Source of the DNA: Asaia siamensis
Lineage (GTDB): Bacteria > Pseudomonadota > Alphaproteobacteria > Acetobacterales > Acetobacteraceae
Length of the DNA: 64,000 bases
Assembly: GCF_014635085.1 (NCBI RefSeq)
Contig: NZ_BMCH01000003.1
Span: 372,001 to 436,000, forward strand
Reading direction: 5' to 3'
Below are positions 8,249-18,071 of this stretch, in pieces (position 1 is the first letter of the stretch; the number at the start of each line of letters is the position of its first letter). A model generated the notes under the pieces. The model had not been told where the DNA came from. It saw only the letters and a program-made list of their open reading frames with translations, and did not search any database. A program made the position numbers and the translations under genes.

Positions 8249-9163
8249 ATGGCCTCTTCCGCCGTTTTGTCCCTTGGTCCTGAGAGCAATCTGACACGCT
8301 ATCTTCAGGAAATCCGTAAATTCCCTATCCTGACCCAGCAGGAAGAGGGCGAACTCGCACGTCGCTGGCGCGACCATGAGGAAGATGCCGCAGCCCACAA
8401 GCTCGTCACTTCTCATCTTCGTCTCGTCGCCAAGATCGCCATGGGCTATCGTGGCTATGGCCTGCCGCTGAACGAACTGATCAGTGAAGGCAATATCGGC
8501 ATGATGCAGGCAGTCAAACGCTTCGATCCTGACCGTGGCTTCCGTCTCGCTACTTATGCGATGTGGTGGATCCGCGCGGCGATGCAAGAGTATATCCTGC
8601 ATAGCTGGTCGCTTGTGAAAATGGGCACCACAGCATCCCAGAAGAAACTGTTCTTCAATCTGCGTCGCCTCAAGGGGCAGATGCAGGCCATTGATGACGG
8701 TGACCTCAAGCCGGAACAGGTCGACAAGATCGCCACGACGCTTGGTGTACCCGAGCAGGATGTGGTGTCGATGAACCAGCGTCTCTCTGCGCCCGATCAC
8801 AGCCTGAACGCCCCTCTTCGCAGCGATAGCGAGGGTGAGTGGCAGGACTGGCTGGTCGATGATCAGGAGAGCCAGGAAACCACTCTGGGTGAAGCCGAGG
8901 AAATGAGCGGCCGTCAGGCGCTCCTGACCGAAGCCATGAAATCCCTTAATGAGCGTGAGCGTCATATCCTGACCGAGCGCCGTCTGAAGGATGACCCTTC
9001 AACGCTCGAAGAGCTCTCCCACGAATATGGCGTCTCGCGTGAGCGTATCCGCCAGATCGAGGCACGCGCCTTCGAGAAACTGCAAAAGGCCATGGCAGCT
9101 GAAGTCGAGCTGCGTCGCCGTCAGGACGAAGGCATTTCGCTTCGCGATCCTGTGACCAATTGA
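8249..9163 (+). CDS. rpoH: heat-shock sigma factor RpoH (sigma-32)
   Basis: A 304-residue group 3 sigma factor. Region 1.2/2.1 begins LTRYLQEIRKFPILTQQEE. Region 2.4 holds GFRLATYAMWWIRAAMQEYILHSWSLVKMGT, typical of RpoH. The RpoH box follows at about 130-140 (QKKLFFNLRRLK). Region 4 has the helix-turn-helix TLEELSHEYGVSRERIRQIEARAFEKLQ. It directs RNA polymerase to chaperone and protease genes. The frame starts at 8210, but the ATG at 8249 has AAAGGAG 10 bases before it and gives the usual N-terminus. A 240-base leader precedes it. Alphaproteobacteria often carry more than one rpoH, and this could be the main copy. Confidence 0.95.
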   Translation: MASSAVLSLGPESNLTRYLQEIRKFPILTQQEEGELARRWRDHEEDAAAHKLVTSHLRLVAKIAMGYRGYGLPLNELISEGNIGMMQAVKRFDPDRGFRLATYAMWWIRAAMQEYILHSWSLVKMGTTASQKKLFFNLRRLKGQMQAIDDGDLKPEQVDKIATTLGVPEQDVVSMNQRLSAPDHSLNAPLRSDSEGEWQDWLVDDQESQETTLGEAEEMSGRQALLTEAMKSLNERERHILTERRLKDDPSTLEELSHEYGVSRERIRQIEARAFEKLQKAMAAEVELRRRQDEGISLRDPVTN

Positions 9164-9244
9164 GATGAGGACGGGGCATCACCGACAAAGCTGGTGGCCC
9201 GCCTCTCGCCTTGAGCTGAGTTACCTTGGCCGAGATCCGGCCGC

Positions 9245-9868
9245 GTGACTTGGAGGGCTCTGCTCTGGGCTGAAATGCTGGCCCTTTTTGCTGGCGGTCC
9301 CCTCGTCGTTCTGGCTCTCAGACGACCGGGCATTCTGCTCGCAGCCCTGTGGCTTGGCGCCCTTCTGGCCTTGTTCGTAACGCGCCATCAATTGCCTCAC
9401 CCTCACCAGCCAGGGCGGGAAGTAAAGGCGATCCTTCTGCGCTTTGGCCTGCTTGGGTCAGTCCTGACATTCTGTGCGTGGTGGTTCTGGCCGACCCATT
9501 TTCTCGACCTACCGCGCCACAGACCCGGATTCTGGCTGCTGATCCTGCTGCTCTACCCGTTGCTCTCGGTCTGGCCACAAGAGATGCTATATCGCGCCTT
9601 TCTGTTTACCCGTTACGCCCCCGTGCTGCGCACGGCCCCGGCGCGCATTGCCGCCAGCGCCGCCGCTTTCGGCTTTGCCCATGTCATTTTTCTGAACTGG
9701 ATTGCCATCGTCCTGACGGTGGCTGGCGGGGCGCTTTTCGCGATGGACTACGAGCGCCATCGCTCCCTGCGCCTCTCCTGTCTTGAGCATAGTCTTTATG
9801 GATGCCTGATCTTCACCATCGGCGTGGGGCGGTTTTTCTATACCGGCGCTGCCTGGCACCATGGCTGA
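9245..9868 (+). CDS. CPBP-family intramembrane metalloprotease-like protein
   Basis: A 207-residue protein with about five to six membrane helices and the three motifs of the CPBP (CAAX protease and bacteriocin-processing) family: PQEMLYRAFLF (Glu113, Arg117), GFAHVIFLNW (His146, Asn151) and LEHSLYG (His182). In motif 1 the usual Glu-Glu pair is Gln-Glu, so one conserved Glu is missing. These proteins sit in the inner membrane and cleave or bind membrane-bound substrates; partners are unknown. A GTG at 9245 is the best start, 81 bases after rpoH, and an ATG at 9275 is an alternative. Read-through from rpoH is possible, which would place it under heat-shock-linked control. Confidence 0.82.
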   Translation: MTWRALLWAEMLALFAGGPLVVLALRRPGILLAALWLGALLALFVTRHQLPHPHQPGREVKAILLRFGLLGSVLTFCAWWFWPTHFLDLPRHRPGFWLLILLLYPLLSVWPQEMLYRAFLFTRYAPVLRTAPARIAASAAAFGFAHVIFLNWIAIVLTVAGGALFAMDYERHRSLRLSCLEHSLYGCLIFTIGVGRFFYTGAAWHHG

Positions 9869-9874
9869 TGGCGT

Positions 9875-10762
9875 TCACCCCGGCTTAAGCCCTGCCTCCT
9901 GACGCACACGTTCCTGCAGCACCACGAAATCGCGCTCTGCATCCCCCGCACTGATGGCCCCGATCAGACGGTCACGCATGATCGAAGCGATAGGCAGCGG
10001 GACGCCCTGCTCGCCCCCGGCTTCGAGGAACATTTTCACATCCTTGAGGCCCAGCGTGACAGGAGCACCCGGATGATCGTAGCTTCGATCAATCATCAGC
10101 CTGCCGTAGTTCCGGTGCACCGGGGCTGTGTAGAAGCTGTTGGTCATGATCTCGAACACCAGACCAGGGTCGGTGCCCAGCTTCTCGTTGACTGTGAACA
10201 CCTCAGCCATCTGCTCGATCGTGGAATAGATCATGAAATTCAGCGATAACTTGACCAGATTGGCCTGGACCGGATCGGAACCTGCATTGAATGTTCTTTG
10301 CCCAAGGCAGGCAAAGAGCGTGCTGGCCCTTTCGATCTGATCGGTAGCGCCAGAAGCAATGATGAAAAGAGAGCCGTCTGCGGCCGCTGGTGGCCGACCG
10401 AGAACATTTGCGCTGATATAGGCCTGCCCGCGCTCTAAGTGGCCGTCACGCAGGCGCCTTGCCTGCGCCAGGGAAAGCGTGCTGCAGCAGATATGCAGAC
10501 CGTTTTCGCGCAGGCCCTCGGCAATGCCCTGATCGCCGAATGTCGCGCTCTCTGTCGTGGCATCGTCAAACAGCATGGAGAAAACGATCTCCGAGCGGCG
10601 CGCCACTTCGGCAGGATTCTCTGCCCGAAAGGCTCCTTTGGCAACGAGCGCATCTGCCTTGCTGGATGTCCGATTCCAGACGCTCAGACTATGCCCCTCG
10701 TTCAGAAGGCGGGTGGCCATGGCCTGACCCATGGCGCCCAATCCGATAAACCCGATTTCCAT
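9875..10762 (-). CDS. NAD(P)-dependent beta-hydroxyacid dehydrogenase
   Basis: A 295-residue enzyme of the 3-hydroxyisobutyrate / tartronate semialdehyde reductase family. The N-terminal Rossmann motif is IGFIGLGAMGQAMATRLL, followed by the nucleotide-selecting loop WNRTSSKAD, which suggests NADPH. The catalytic lysine lies in NLVKLSLNFM near 170. The usual DAPVSGG substrate loop is replaced by NVLGRPPAAADGSL, as in the glyoxylate/succinic semialdehyde reductase-like branch. It is convergent with the CPBP gene and divergent from an AraC regulator 111 bp away, which may control it. The physiological substrate is not known. Confidence 0.88.
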   Translation of the reverse strand: MEIGFIGLGAMGQAMATRLLNEGHSLSVWNRTSSKADALVAKGAFRAENPAEVARRSEIVFSMLFDDATTESATFGDQGIAEGLRENGLHICCSTLSLAQARRLRDGHLERGQAYISANVLGRPPAAADGSLFIIASGATDQIERASTLFACLGQRTFNAGSDPVQANLVKLSLNFMIYSTIEQMAEVFTVNEKLGTDPGLVFEIMTNSFYTAPVHRNYGRLMIDRSYDHPGAPVTLGLKDVKMFLEAGGEQGVPLPIASIMRDRLIGAISAGDAERDFVVLQERVRQEAGLKPG

Positions 10763-10873
10763 GGCGTGTCTCCTTGCTGCGCCGACGCTTCAGATGCGTA
10801 AGATCATGCGCCAAGGAAGGTTTTATCGGACTGCGCTCTGGCATTCTTGCGCCTCTGCGCCATAGATCGACTC

Positions 10874-11692
10874 ATGTGCGCCAATCTCTTCATCACCCCA
10901 CCTGACGCGGCTCGCGACGATTCCAGGTTCTGGCTGCATGGTGGCAGCCTCACGCAGGACACGCGGCGGATCGCACCACGCCATCACCATGCGCGCGGGC
11001 AGATTCTGGGCCTTGCAAGCGGCGTGATGGTGTTTCGGACAAACCGAGCCTGCTGGTCGGTCGGCCCGGGGCAGGTGCTATGGCTGCCTCCGGATCTGCC
11101 TCATGAAGCCCGCTCACATGGCGCGATGGCCGGATGGACGCTCTATCTCCATCCCTGCCGCTGCACCAACCTGCCCGACACGCCTTTTCTTGCCGAAGGC
11201 ACGCCTCTTCTCAATGCCCAGGCAGAGCGCCTTGCGCAGACCACTCAAGAGGGAACGACCAGCCTCGTCACAACACGTCTGGCCGAGAGCTTCTGGGATG
11301 AGTGGATCGCCCTGCCTCGACGCCTTTCCGGGTTGCCGATCCCCTCTGACCCACGACTGCGACGTGTGACCGACCATCTGGAAATGGCACCCGGTGACAG
11401 ACGCTCCCAATCCGAATGGGCGGCGCTTGCCGGCATGTCGCTGCGCTCTTTCGTCCGGCATTTCAGAGCGGATACCGGGGCTGGCTTTGCCGTCTGGCTG
11501 CAGAAAAGACGCATGATCGACGCCCAGCAGAGACTGGCGCGTGGCGAGCGCGTGACCGATGTGGCGCTTGCAGTCGGGTATGAAAGCATCGGTGCCTTTT
11601 CGGCCAGCTTCAGACGCAGCACCGGCTGCCGACCCAGCCGGTTTGCGGTAGCGCAGGCTGTTCCCCCTGACGACAAGCGAACATCCGGGTGA
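10874..11692 (+). CDS. AraC-family transcriptional regulator
   Basis: A 272-residue regulator with an N-terminal cupin sensor and a C-terminal double helix-turn-helix. The sensor shows HHHARGQILGLASG and PGQVLWLPPDLPHEA, the His-rich cupin pattern. The DNA-binding part starts near residue 185, with SEWAALAGMSLRSFVRHFRADTG and the second helix pair VTDVALAVGYESIGAFSASF. The ATG at 10874 is preferred over an upstream TTG at 10847. It is divergent from the hydroxyacid dehydrogenase, a common layout for regulator and target. A perfect hairpin follows its stop. The inducer is unknown. Confidence 0.9.
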   Translation: MCANLFITPPDAARDDSRFWLHGGSLTQDTRRIAPRHHHARGQILGLASGVMVFRTNRACWSVGPGQVLWLPPDLPHEARSHGAMAGWTLYLHPCRCTNLPDTPFLAEGTPLLNAQAERLAQTTQEGTTSLVTTRLAESFWDEWIALPRRLSGLPIPSDPRLRRVTDHLEMAPGDRRSQSEWAALAGMSLRSFVRHFRADTGAGFAVWLQKRRMIDAQQRLARGERVTDVALAVGYESIGAFSASFRRSTGCRPSRFAVAQAVPPDDKRTSG

Positions 11693-11695
11693 GGC

Positions 11696-11726
11696 CATGC
11701 CGCGACGCCCCGCCTGTCGCGGCATG
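11696..11726 (+). terminator. stem-loop after the AraC-type gene
   Basis: A perfect 11-bp stem (CATGCCGCGAC / GTCGCGGCATG) with a 9-nt loop starts 4 bases after the stop codon. No U-run follows, so it may end transcription only weakly or protect the 3' end. Confidence 0.5.
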
Positions 11727-11909
11727 ATCCAGTCAGGTAGCCCCAGCCAAACCATCCACCGCCATGGCGCTCTTCAGAAGAGCGCAACAGCGTTCCATTG
11801 AAAAGATTTCCCTATCACACAAATCAGAACGATCTGTTTTGCTTTAATAAAGCGCCATGACAGGGTGACCTTGCTCTCACTGAGATCAAGATTTTTCGGA
11901 GACAGGTTC

Positions 11910-12473
11910 ATGGCAAGAATAGACTCATCCATTCGTCCCTTTTCAACCGACGCCTATTGCCGCGGTAATTTCCTGACCGTTTCAGATCAGGACCTCAAAG
12001 GAAAATGGTCCGTTGTTTTCTTCTACCCGGCTGATTTTACCTTCGTCTGCCCGACGGAACTTGAAGATCTGGCTGACAACTACGCCGAATTCCAGAAGCT
12101 GGGAGTGGAAATCTATTCGGTATCGACCAACAAGCATTTCACTCACAAGGCATGGCACGACACTTCGCCAGCCATCGGCAAGATCGACTATGTCATGCTC
12201 GCCGACCCGACAGGCACCATTGCGCGCAATTTCGACGTAATGATCGAAGAGGCTGGCGTTGCAGACCGGGCAAGCTTCCTGATCAACCCCGAGGGGCGCA
12301 TCCAGTATATCGAGATCACCTCGGGCGGGGTGGGACGCAGCGCGACCGCACTGCTCGACAAGATCCGGGCCGCACAATATGTCGCCGCCCATCCTGGCGA
12401 AGTCTGCCCGGCGAAGTGGAAAGAAGGCGATCAGTCACTGGCGCCCTCGCTCGATCTCATCGGCAAGATCTGA
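11910..12473 (+). CDS. ahpC: alkyl hydroperoxide reductase subunit C (peroxiredoxin)
   Basis: A 187-residue 2-Cys peroxiredoxin, the exact length of E. coli AhpC. The peroxidatic cysteine is Cys47 in FTFVCPTE and the resolving one Cys166 in GEVCPAKW. The order [28 protein letters not shown] is characteristic of the subgroup reduced by AhpF. It reduces H2O2, organic peroxides and peroxynitrite in the cytoplasm. The ATG at 11910 gives the standard start [11 protein letters not shown]; the frame extends upstream without support. ahpF follows on the same strand after a G+C-rich hairpin. An OxyR site is expected upstream, but I could not place one with confidence. Confidence 0.96.
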   Translation: MARIDSSIRPFSTDAYCRGNFLTVSDQDLKGKWSVVFFYPADFTFVCPTELEDLADNYAEFQKLGVEIYSVSTNKHFTHKAWHDTSPAIGKIDYVMLADPTGTIARNFDVMIEEAGVADRASFLINPEGRIQYIEITSGGVGRSATALLDKIRAAQYVAAHPGEVCPAKWKEGDQSLAPSLDLIGKI

Positions 12474-12521
12474 TCCGCTTTTACGACACCACGCCCTCTT
12501 TCACTTTCCGGCGCCACAGAG

Positions 12522-12557
12522 ATTGCGGCGCGGCGTGCCTCGCGCACGCCCCGCAAT
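12522..12557 (+). other. large hairpin between ahpC and ahpF
   Basis: ATTGCGG pairs with CCGCAAT and GGCGTGC with GCACGCC, giving 14 bp with a 3-nt bulge (CGC) and a 5-nt loop. It lies in the 124-bp gap. Such a structure could terminate partially or protect the ahpC 3' end, giving more AhpC than AhpF; that role is inferred. Confidence 0.55.
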
Positions 12558-12597
12558 CCGGGGCTTCACCCGTCGCCTCTTTTCAGGACAGAATTCC

Positions 12598-14184
12598 ATG
12601 CTCGACACGACGATCAAGGACCAGCTGCGCAGCTATCTGACCAATCTGCGCCACGATATCACGCTTGAAGCCTCGCTCGATGACAGCGCCAAGTCACAGG
12701 AAATGCACGCGCTCGTCGAGGATATCGCAGCCCTTTCCGACCGCATCACCGTCAGGCTGGTTCCGGATGCACCGCGCGCACCCGCTTTTCGCATCCGTCG
12801 GACAGACGGCGAAGAGGCGGTAAGTTTCGCGGCTATTCCGATGGGCCATGAATTCACGTCACTCGTTCTCGCCCTGCTGCAGATCGGTGGCCATCCGCCA
12901 AAGATCGAGGCGGAAACAGCCGATCAGATCCGCAGCCTGAAAGGCCCGCTGCGCTTTGAGACCTACATGTCGCTGTCGTGCCAGAACTGCCCGGATGTCG
13001 TGCAGGCACTCAACGCCATGGCCGCGCTCAACCCGGCTATCGACCATACGGCGATTGACGGCGCGCTGTTCCAGAAGGAAGTCACCGAGCGCAATATCAT
13101 GACCGTGCCGCAGATCTATCTGAATGGCGAGCCTTTTGCTTCTGGTCGTATGGATGTCGAGGCCATCATCTCGAAGCTCGACACAGGCTCGGCCTCGCGT
13201 AAGGCCGAACAGCTCTCAGAGAAAGCGCCTTTCGAGGTGCTGATCGTGGGCGCCGGTCCGGCCGGTGCAGCGGCGGCTGTCTATGATGCCCGCAAAGGTA
13301 TCCGCACAGGCATCGTCGGTGAGCGCTTCGGCGGTCAGGTGCTAGATACAATGGCCATCGAGAACTACATCTCGGTGCCGGAAACCGAAGGGCCGAAGCT
13401 GGCTGCGGCACTGGAAAAACATGTGCGCAGCTATGAGGTGGACATCACGACGGGCCAGCGCGCCTCAGCCCTCATTCCTGCGGCTGAGCCGGGCGGCCTG
13501 CATGAAATCCGGTTCGAAAGCGGGGCCGTGATGCGCAGCCGCTCGATCATTCTGGCACCGGGTGCTCGCTGGCGCGCCATGAACGTGCCGGGTGAAGAAG
13601 CGTATCGCAACAAGGGGGTCGCCTATTGCCCGCATTGTGACGGCCCGCTTTTCAAGGGCAAGCGTGTGGCCGTGATCGGTGGTGGCAATAGTGGCGTCGA
13701 AGCGGCGATCGACCTTGCCGGCCTGGCCTCGGAAGTGACTCTGCTCGAATTTGCCGATGTGCTGCGTGCCGACTCAGTGCTGCAGGACAAGCTGTTCAGC
13801 CTGCCCAATGTCCGCGTCATCATGAATGCCCAGACCACCGAGGTCGAAGGCGATGGCACGCGCGTCACAGCTTTGGCCTATCGTGACCGCCCCACGGGCA
13901 CGCCGCACAAGATCGCGCTGGAAGGGATTTTCGTCCAGATCGGTCTGGTGCCGAACACCGAATGGCTGCAGGACAGCGTGGTGCTGAGCGATCGCGGCGA
14001 GATCGTTGTCGATACGCATAACGCCACCTCCGTTCCCGGCATTTTTGCCGCCGGAGATGCCACGACGACGCCGTTCAAGCAGATCATCGTCGCCACTGGC
14101 GAAGGGGCAAAAGCCGGCCTGTCAGCCTTTGACTATCTGATCCGACTGCCTTCGGCAGCACCAATCGCCGCTGCCGCGGAATAG
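12598..14184 (+). CDS. ahpF: alkyl hydroperoxide reductase subunit F
   Basis: A 528-residue FAD enzyme that passes electrons from NADH to AhpC. The N-terminal thioredoxin-like domain carries the first redox pair CQNC (Cys128, Cys131). The FAD domain begins [15 protein letters not shown] near 213. The central active disulfide is AYCPHC (Cys344, Cys347), the NAD site [10 protein letters not shown] follows, and the end has [26 protein letters not shown]. All four redox cysteines are present. The start at 12598 ([10 protein letters not shown]) matches the family and has an AGGACAG site; the frame upstream overlaps ahpC and is not coding. It is cotranscribed with or follows ahpC and ends at a strong terminator. 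Confidence 0.96.
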   Translation: MLDTTIKDQLRSYLTNLRHDITLEASLDDSAKSQEMHALVEDIAALSDRITVRLVPDAPRAPAFRIRRTDGEEAVSFAAIPMGHEFTSLVLALLQIGGHPPKIEAETADQIRSLKGPLRFETYMSLSCQNCPDVVQALNAMAALNPAIDHTAIDGALFQKEVTERNIMTVPQIYLNGEPFASGRMDVEAIISKLDTGSASRKAEQLSEKAPFEVLIVGAGPAGAAAAVYDARKGIRTGIVGERFGGQVLDTMAIENYISVPETEGPKLAAALEKHVRSYEVDITTGQRASALIPAAEPGGLHEIRFESGAVMRSRSIILAPGARWRAMNVPGEEAYRNKGVAYCPHCDGPLFKGKRVAVIGGGNSGVEAAIDLAGLASEVTLLEFADVLRADSVLQDKLFSLPNVRVIMNAQTTEVEGDGTRVTALAYRDRPTGTPHKIALEGIFVQIGLVPNTEWLQDSVVLSDRGEIVVDTHNATSVPGIFAAGDATTTPFKQIIVATGEGAKAGLSAFDYLIRLPSAAPIAAAAE

Positions 14185-14188
14185 ACAT

Positions 14189-14219
14189 AAAAAAAGCGGG
14201 CCTTTCGGCCCGCTTTTTT
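14189..14219. terminator. bidirectional intrinsic terminator, ahpF / purA
   Basis: A 7-bp G+C stem (GCGGGCC / GGCCCGC) with a TTTC loop is flanked by seven A and six T, so it has a U-run in both directions. It sits between the convergent ahpF and purA stops and can end both transcripts. Confidence 0.93.
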
Positions 14220-14223
14220 CGTC

Positions 14224-15513
14224 TCAATCCTCGAAAGGATCGCGCATCAGAATAGTGTCGTCGCGCTCGGGGCTGGTCGAGAGCAGCGTGACCGGCGCCT
14301 CGATCAGTTCCTCGATACGGCGAATATATTTGATCGCAGCAGCAGGCAGATCGGCCCAGCTACGCGCACCGAAAGTCGTTTCCTGCCAGCCGGGCATGGA
14401 TTCGAAAACCGGCTTCAGACGGGCCTGGGCAGCGGGGCTGGAAGGGAAGGACGTGATCGTCTGGCCGTCGAGTTCATAACCGACACAGATCTTCACTTCC
14501 TCGAACCCGTCGAGCACATCGAGCTTGGTCAGCGCGATGCCGTTCACACCACCCACACGGGCAGCGCGACGAACGAGCACGGCATCAAACCAGCCGCAGC
14601 GACGCGGACGGCCCGTTACGGTACCGAATTCACGCCCGCGTTCGCCCAGCTTCTGGCCGACATCGTCGAAAAGCTCGGAGGGGAACGGTCCCTCACCCAC
14701 GCGGGTCGTATAGGCCTTGGCAATACCCAGAACGAAACCAACCGTTCCCGGACCGACGCCGCTGCCACTGGCCGCAACGGCGGCAACGGTGTTCGAACTG
14801 GTCACAAAGGGATAGGTGCCATGATCGACATCGAGCATGACGGCCTGCGCGCCCTCGAACAGGATGCGACGGCCAGCACGACGCGCCTCATCCAGCCGCT
14901 CCCATACCGAGCAGGCGAAAGGCAGCACACGCGGCGCAAGCTTTGCCAAATGATCGAGAATTTCCTGCTTGGTGAAGGTCGCAGCACCCAGACCCGCGAG
15001 AAGCGTGTTGTGATGCAGAAGCAGTTCATCGAGCTTCCAGTCGAGCGTTTCAGGCTCGGCCAGATCGCACAGCCGGATGGCACGACGGGCTACCTTGTCC
15101 TCATAGGCCGGGCCGATGCCACGGCCGGTCGTGCCGATCTTTCGATCGCCACGCGCAGCCTCGCGGGCGCGATCTGTCGCAACATGCAGCGGCAGGATGA
15201 GCGGCACGTTATCGGCCACCCAGAGCGTTTCGGGATTCACGACGAGCCCCTGGGCCGACACGCGGTCGATTTCGGACAGCAGCGCTTCGGGATCAACCAC
15301 CACGCCATTGCCGATGACGCCGGTCTTGCCGCGTACGAGGCCGGAAGGCAGCAGGGAGAGCTTGTAGACCTGATCGCCCACCACGAGTGTATGACCGGCG
15401 TTGTGACCGCCCTGGAAGCGGACGACGATATCCGCACGGCTGGCCAGCCAGTCCACGATCTTTCCCTTGCCTTCGTCACCCCACTGGGTGCCGATGACGG
15501 TGACGTTGGACAT
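14224..15513 (-). CDS. purA: adenylosuccinate synthetase
   Basis: A 429-residue enzyme that joins IMP and aspartate, using GTP, in the first step of AMP synthesis. Diagnostic parts are the start [20 protein letters not shown] with the P-loop-like [30 protein letters not shown], the [19 protein letters not shown] loop, and [12 protein letters not shown]. All are intact. It is the last gene of a serC-hisZ-purA run, 12 bases after hisZ, and ends at the shared terminator. It is cytoplasmic. Confidence 0.97.
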   Translation of the reverse strand: MSNVTVIGTQWGDEGKGKIVDWLASRADIVVRFQGGHNAGHTLVVGDQVYKLSLLPSGLVRGKTGVIGNGVVVDPEALLSEIDRVSAQGLVVNPETLWVADNVPLILPLHVATDRAREAARGDRKIGTTGRGIGPAYEDKVARRAIRLCDLAEPETLDWKLDELLLHHNTLLAGLGAATFTKQEILDHLAKLAPRVLPFACSVWERLDEARRAGRRILFEGAQAVMLDVDHGTYPFVTSSNTVAAVAASGSGVGPGTVGFVLGIAKAYTTRVGEGPFPSELFDDVGQKLGERGREFGTVTGRPRRCGWFDAVLVRRAARVGGVNGIALTKLDVLDGFEEVKICVGYELDGQTITSFPSSPAAQARLKPVFESMPGWQETTFGARSWADLPAAAIKYIRRIEELIEAPVTLLSTSPERDDTILMRDPFED

Positions 15514-15525
15514 GCTCTTATCCCT

Positions 15526-16671
15526 TTACAGCGTGATGAGTTCGTCAGCGACGAAAATGAAAGTGCAATTGAGGCGACGGGCCTCGGCAGGCAGATCATC
15601 GACGGTGTCGAGACCGGCTACCGTGGCATAGCCCTCTGCGCGCAGGCGGGCCGCGCCAGCTGAGTCCTGCATTTCAGCGGCCACATAGACGCGCGGACGC
15701 AGAACGATCGGCCGGGCGGCACGAAGCAGGATTTCAGGACGGAAGGTGAGACCGCAAGCCGGTTCCTCACCCTGTGCCTGATACCGTCCGCCACGCCCCA
15801 GTTCTTCACGCTGGCTTCTGGCGAAAACGGTCATGCAGATACCGGTGTGATACTGCCAGCCGCGAAATTCGGCAGGATCGACCGTCAGACGCAGTTGCGG
15901 CGCACGCAGATGCAGGGCGCGCACAACGGCGACCAGCCGATCGGCGTGCAGCCTGATTTCAGGAGGCAGATCGATCGTCTCGAGAATGGCCAGTGCCGCA
16001 TCCGAAGGACCACATGCCTCGACAAGGGCGGTCAGCACCGAAGCCACCGGCCCGCCAAGCTCGGCAACAGCAGCAATGTCCTTGCGATCAAGCGCATGCA
16101 CCAGCGCAGCCCGACGGGCCCCTGTATATCCCGACAGGCCGACCAGTGCCTGAACCAGCGCCGGGCAGGAGAGATCGAAGGAGTATTCCTCGACACCCAG
16201 CTTCTCGAGCGCCTCTGCGGCAATCAGCACAACTTCGCAATCGGCTTCGACGGAATCGGCACCGATCAGCTCGATCCCGGCCTGACTGATCTGGCGCTGG
16301 CCTTCACGGCCTGGCGTACCGACCAGAATGCATGACCCGGCATAGGAGAGGCGCAGCGGGCGTGCCGTTGCCGCCAGACGCGTTGCGGCAATGCGCGCAA
16401 TCTGTGTGGTCATGTCCGGGCGCAGCGCCATCATACGACGCGATTCCGGATCCATCAGGCGAAAAGTCTGTTCCTCGAGCGCCTGACCGGCACCATGCAG
16501 CAGCGATGTCTCGAATTCGAGCAAGGGCGGGCGTACGCGCTCATAGCCATGAGCGGCGAACACTTCCATCACGGATTCGATCCCCTGCGCCTCGGCCTCA
16601 GCTTCGTGCTGCAGCAGGTCGATAAACCCCGAGGGGAGAAGGGCTGTATCGGGCTCGTCGGTCAGTTTCAT
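15526..16671 (-). CDS. hisZ: ATP phosphoribosyltransferase regulatory subunit
   Basis: A 381-residue paralogue of histidyl-tRNA synthetase that pairs with the short HisG to form ATP phosphoribosyltransferase, the first step of histidine synthesis. Class II synthetase motifs are seen: [13 protein letters not shown] near the start, [24 protein letters not shown] (motif 2 region), and [11 protein letters not shown]. The anticodon-binding domain of true HisRS is missing and the C-terminus is short, as expected for HisZ. Its ATG overlaps the serC stop by four bases (ATGA), so the two are translationally coupled. No hisG is in the window. Confidence 0.92.
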   Translation of the reverse strand: MKLTDEPDTALLPSGFIDLLQHEAEAEAQGIESVMEVFAAHGYERVRPPLLEFETSLLHGAGQALEEQTFRLMDPESRRMMALRPDMTTQIARIAATRLAATARPLRLSYAGSCILVGTPGREGQRQISQAGIELIGADSVEADCEVVLIAAEALEKLGVEEYSFDLSCPALVQALVGLSGYTGARRAALVHALDRKDIAAVAELGGPVASVLTALVEACGPSDAALAILETIDLPPEIRLHADRLVAVVRALHLRAPQLRLTVDPAEFRGWQYHTGICMTVFARSQREELGRGGRYQAQGEEPACGLTFRPEILLRAARPIVLRPRVYVAAEMQDSAGAARLRAEGYATVAGLDTVDDLPAEARRLNCTFIFVADELITL

Positions 16672-17828
16672 ACGCTGTATTCCATCCTGACGCTTTCATA
16701 GGCCCAGTCGAGCCACGGGAGAAGCGCCTCGATATCGTCAGTTTCGACCGTGGCTCCACCCCAGATCCGCAGGCCCGGCGGCGCGTCGCGATATGAGGCG
16801 AGATCGAAACCCGCCCCTTCATCCGCAATCAGACCAGTCAGAGTCTTCACGATCGTCTGCTGGTTTTCGATATTCTGTTCGGCAAACCAGGGGGCGACGA
16901 TACGCAGACAGATCGACGTGGTCGAACGCTGGCTGGGCTCGGCGGCAAGGAATTCCACCCAGTCGGTCTGCGCGACCCAGCGCGCAACGGCCTCGAAATT
17001 GGCCCGGGAGCGAATCTTGAGCGCCTTGAGACCGCCAATGGCATCGGCCCATCTCAGCCCGTCCAGCGCATCTTCGACACACAGCATCGAGGGCGTATTG
17101 ATCGTGTCGCCCGAGAAGATCGCGTCGATCAGCCCCTTCTTGTTGGTGAGGCGAAAGATCTTGGGAAGCGGGCGTGGCGAGGCCTGTTCGAGCCGGGCAA
17201 CAGCACGGGGGCTGAGCGCGATCATGCCATGAGCAGCCTCTCCGCCCAGCGCCTTCTGCCACGACCAGGTCACGACATCGAGACGATCCCATGGCAGGTC
17301 CATGGCAAACGCTGCCGAGGTCGCATCGCAGATCACCAGTCCGTCGTGCTGCGCCGGAATGGCATCTGCCCCCGGCACACAGACGCCAGAAGTGGTGCCA
17401 TTCCAGGTCAGGACCACGTCATGCGACCAGTCGACCGCCGATAGATCAGGCAGCGCCCCATAAGGCGCTTCATGCACCGTTAAGGCGTCGAGCTTGAGCA
17501 CGTCGCGCAGATCCTGCGCCCAGAGCCCGGAGAAACTCTCGAATGACAGCACATCGACGGGGCGTTCGCCCGCCAGGGCCCAGAGGATCATTTCGACGGC
17601 ACCGGTATCCGATGCAGGCACGATCCCGATCTTCCAGTCGCCCGGGGCCTCAAGCAGGCTATGCGAGCGGTCGATGACTTCCTTGAGCCGCGCCCTGCCC
17701 TCAGGCGCGCGATGCGACCGCCCGAGCAGCGCGCCATCGAGCGCGTTCAGCGTCCAGCCCGGGCGCTTTGCGCAAGGGCCTGACGAAAAGAACGGTCGGG
17801 CGGGTTTTCTGACAGGGCGTTGGGGCAT
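16668..17828 (-). CDS. serC: phosphoserine aminotransferase
   Basis: A 386-residue PLP enzyme of the archaeal/alphaproteobacterial SerC type, converting 3-phosphohydroxypyruvate and glutamate to phosphoserine. It shows [15 protein letters not shown] at the N-terminus, LGRSHR (substrate phosphate), [34 protein letters not shown], and the PLP lysine in [10 protein letters not shown]. The frame runs 21 codons further upstream, but the ATG at 17828 (MPQRP) gives the family start. It leads the serC-hisZ-purA run. In many alphaproteobacteria serA follows serC; here hisZ follows directly. Confidence 0.93.
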   Translation of the reverse strand: MPQRPVRKPARPFFSSGPCAKRPGWTLNALDGALLGRSHRAPEGRARLKEVIDRSHSLLEAPGDWKIGIVPASDTGAVEMILWALAGERPVDVLSFESFSGLWAQDLRDVLKLDALTVHEAPYGALPDLSAVDWSHDVVLTWNGTTSGVCVPGADAIPAQHDGLVICDATSAAFAMDLPWDRLDVVTWSWQKALGGEAAHGMIALSPRAVARLEQASPRPLPKIFRLTNKKGLIDAIFSGDTINTPSMLCVEDALDGLRWADAIGGLKALKIRSRANFEAVARWVAQTDWVEFLAAEPSQRSTTSICLRIVAPWFAEQNIENQQTIVKTLTGLIADEGAGFDLASYRDAPPGLRIWGGATVETDDIEALLPWLDWAYESVRMEYSV

Positions 17829-17930
17829 GATGAGTCCGGCAAACTGAAAGAAAGTTCGCGAGATATGCCGGAGGCAGGCCCAAAGGCGCAAGTCATGGCC
17901 CGGTCAATAGCATGTTTTCGATGAAAAATA

Positions 17931-18014
17931 TGGTACGAGAGGGGGGATTCGAACCCCCATGCCTTGCGGCGGTCGATTTTGAGCCGACTACGTCTACCGT
18001 TCCGTCACTCTCGC
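17931..18014 (-). tRNA. tRNA-Leu(CAA)
   Basis: Read on the minus strand, GCGAGAG pairs with CTCTCGT, the T arm is GGGGG-TTCGAAT-CCCCC, and the anticodon stem GTCGG/TCGAC encloses CTCAAAA, giving anticodon CAA for the UUG codon. A long variable arm (CGCC-GCAA-GGC) fits the class II leucine type. The CCA end is encoded. It lies 103 bases upstream of serC on the same strand. Confidence 0.95.
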
Positions 18015-18071
18015 ATGATGGGCGAATTGTTAGCGAGGTTCAGGAAAAAAGGCAACGGATACCCGGCAGGA

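Noticed and set aside
11790-11850. An OxyR site upstream of ahpC
   Set aside because: ATC and GAT triplets are present at roughly LysR-type spacing, but the full four-part OxyR pattern could not be aligned.
14821-15663. A 280-codon plus-strand frame opposite purA and hisZ
   Set aside because: Both opposite genes are certain, and the translation shows no family motif.
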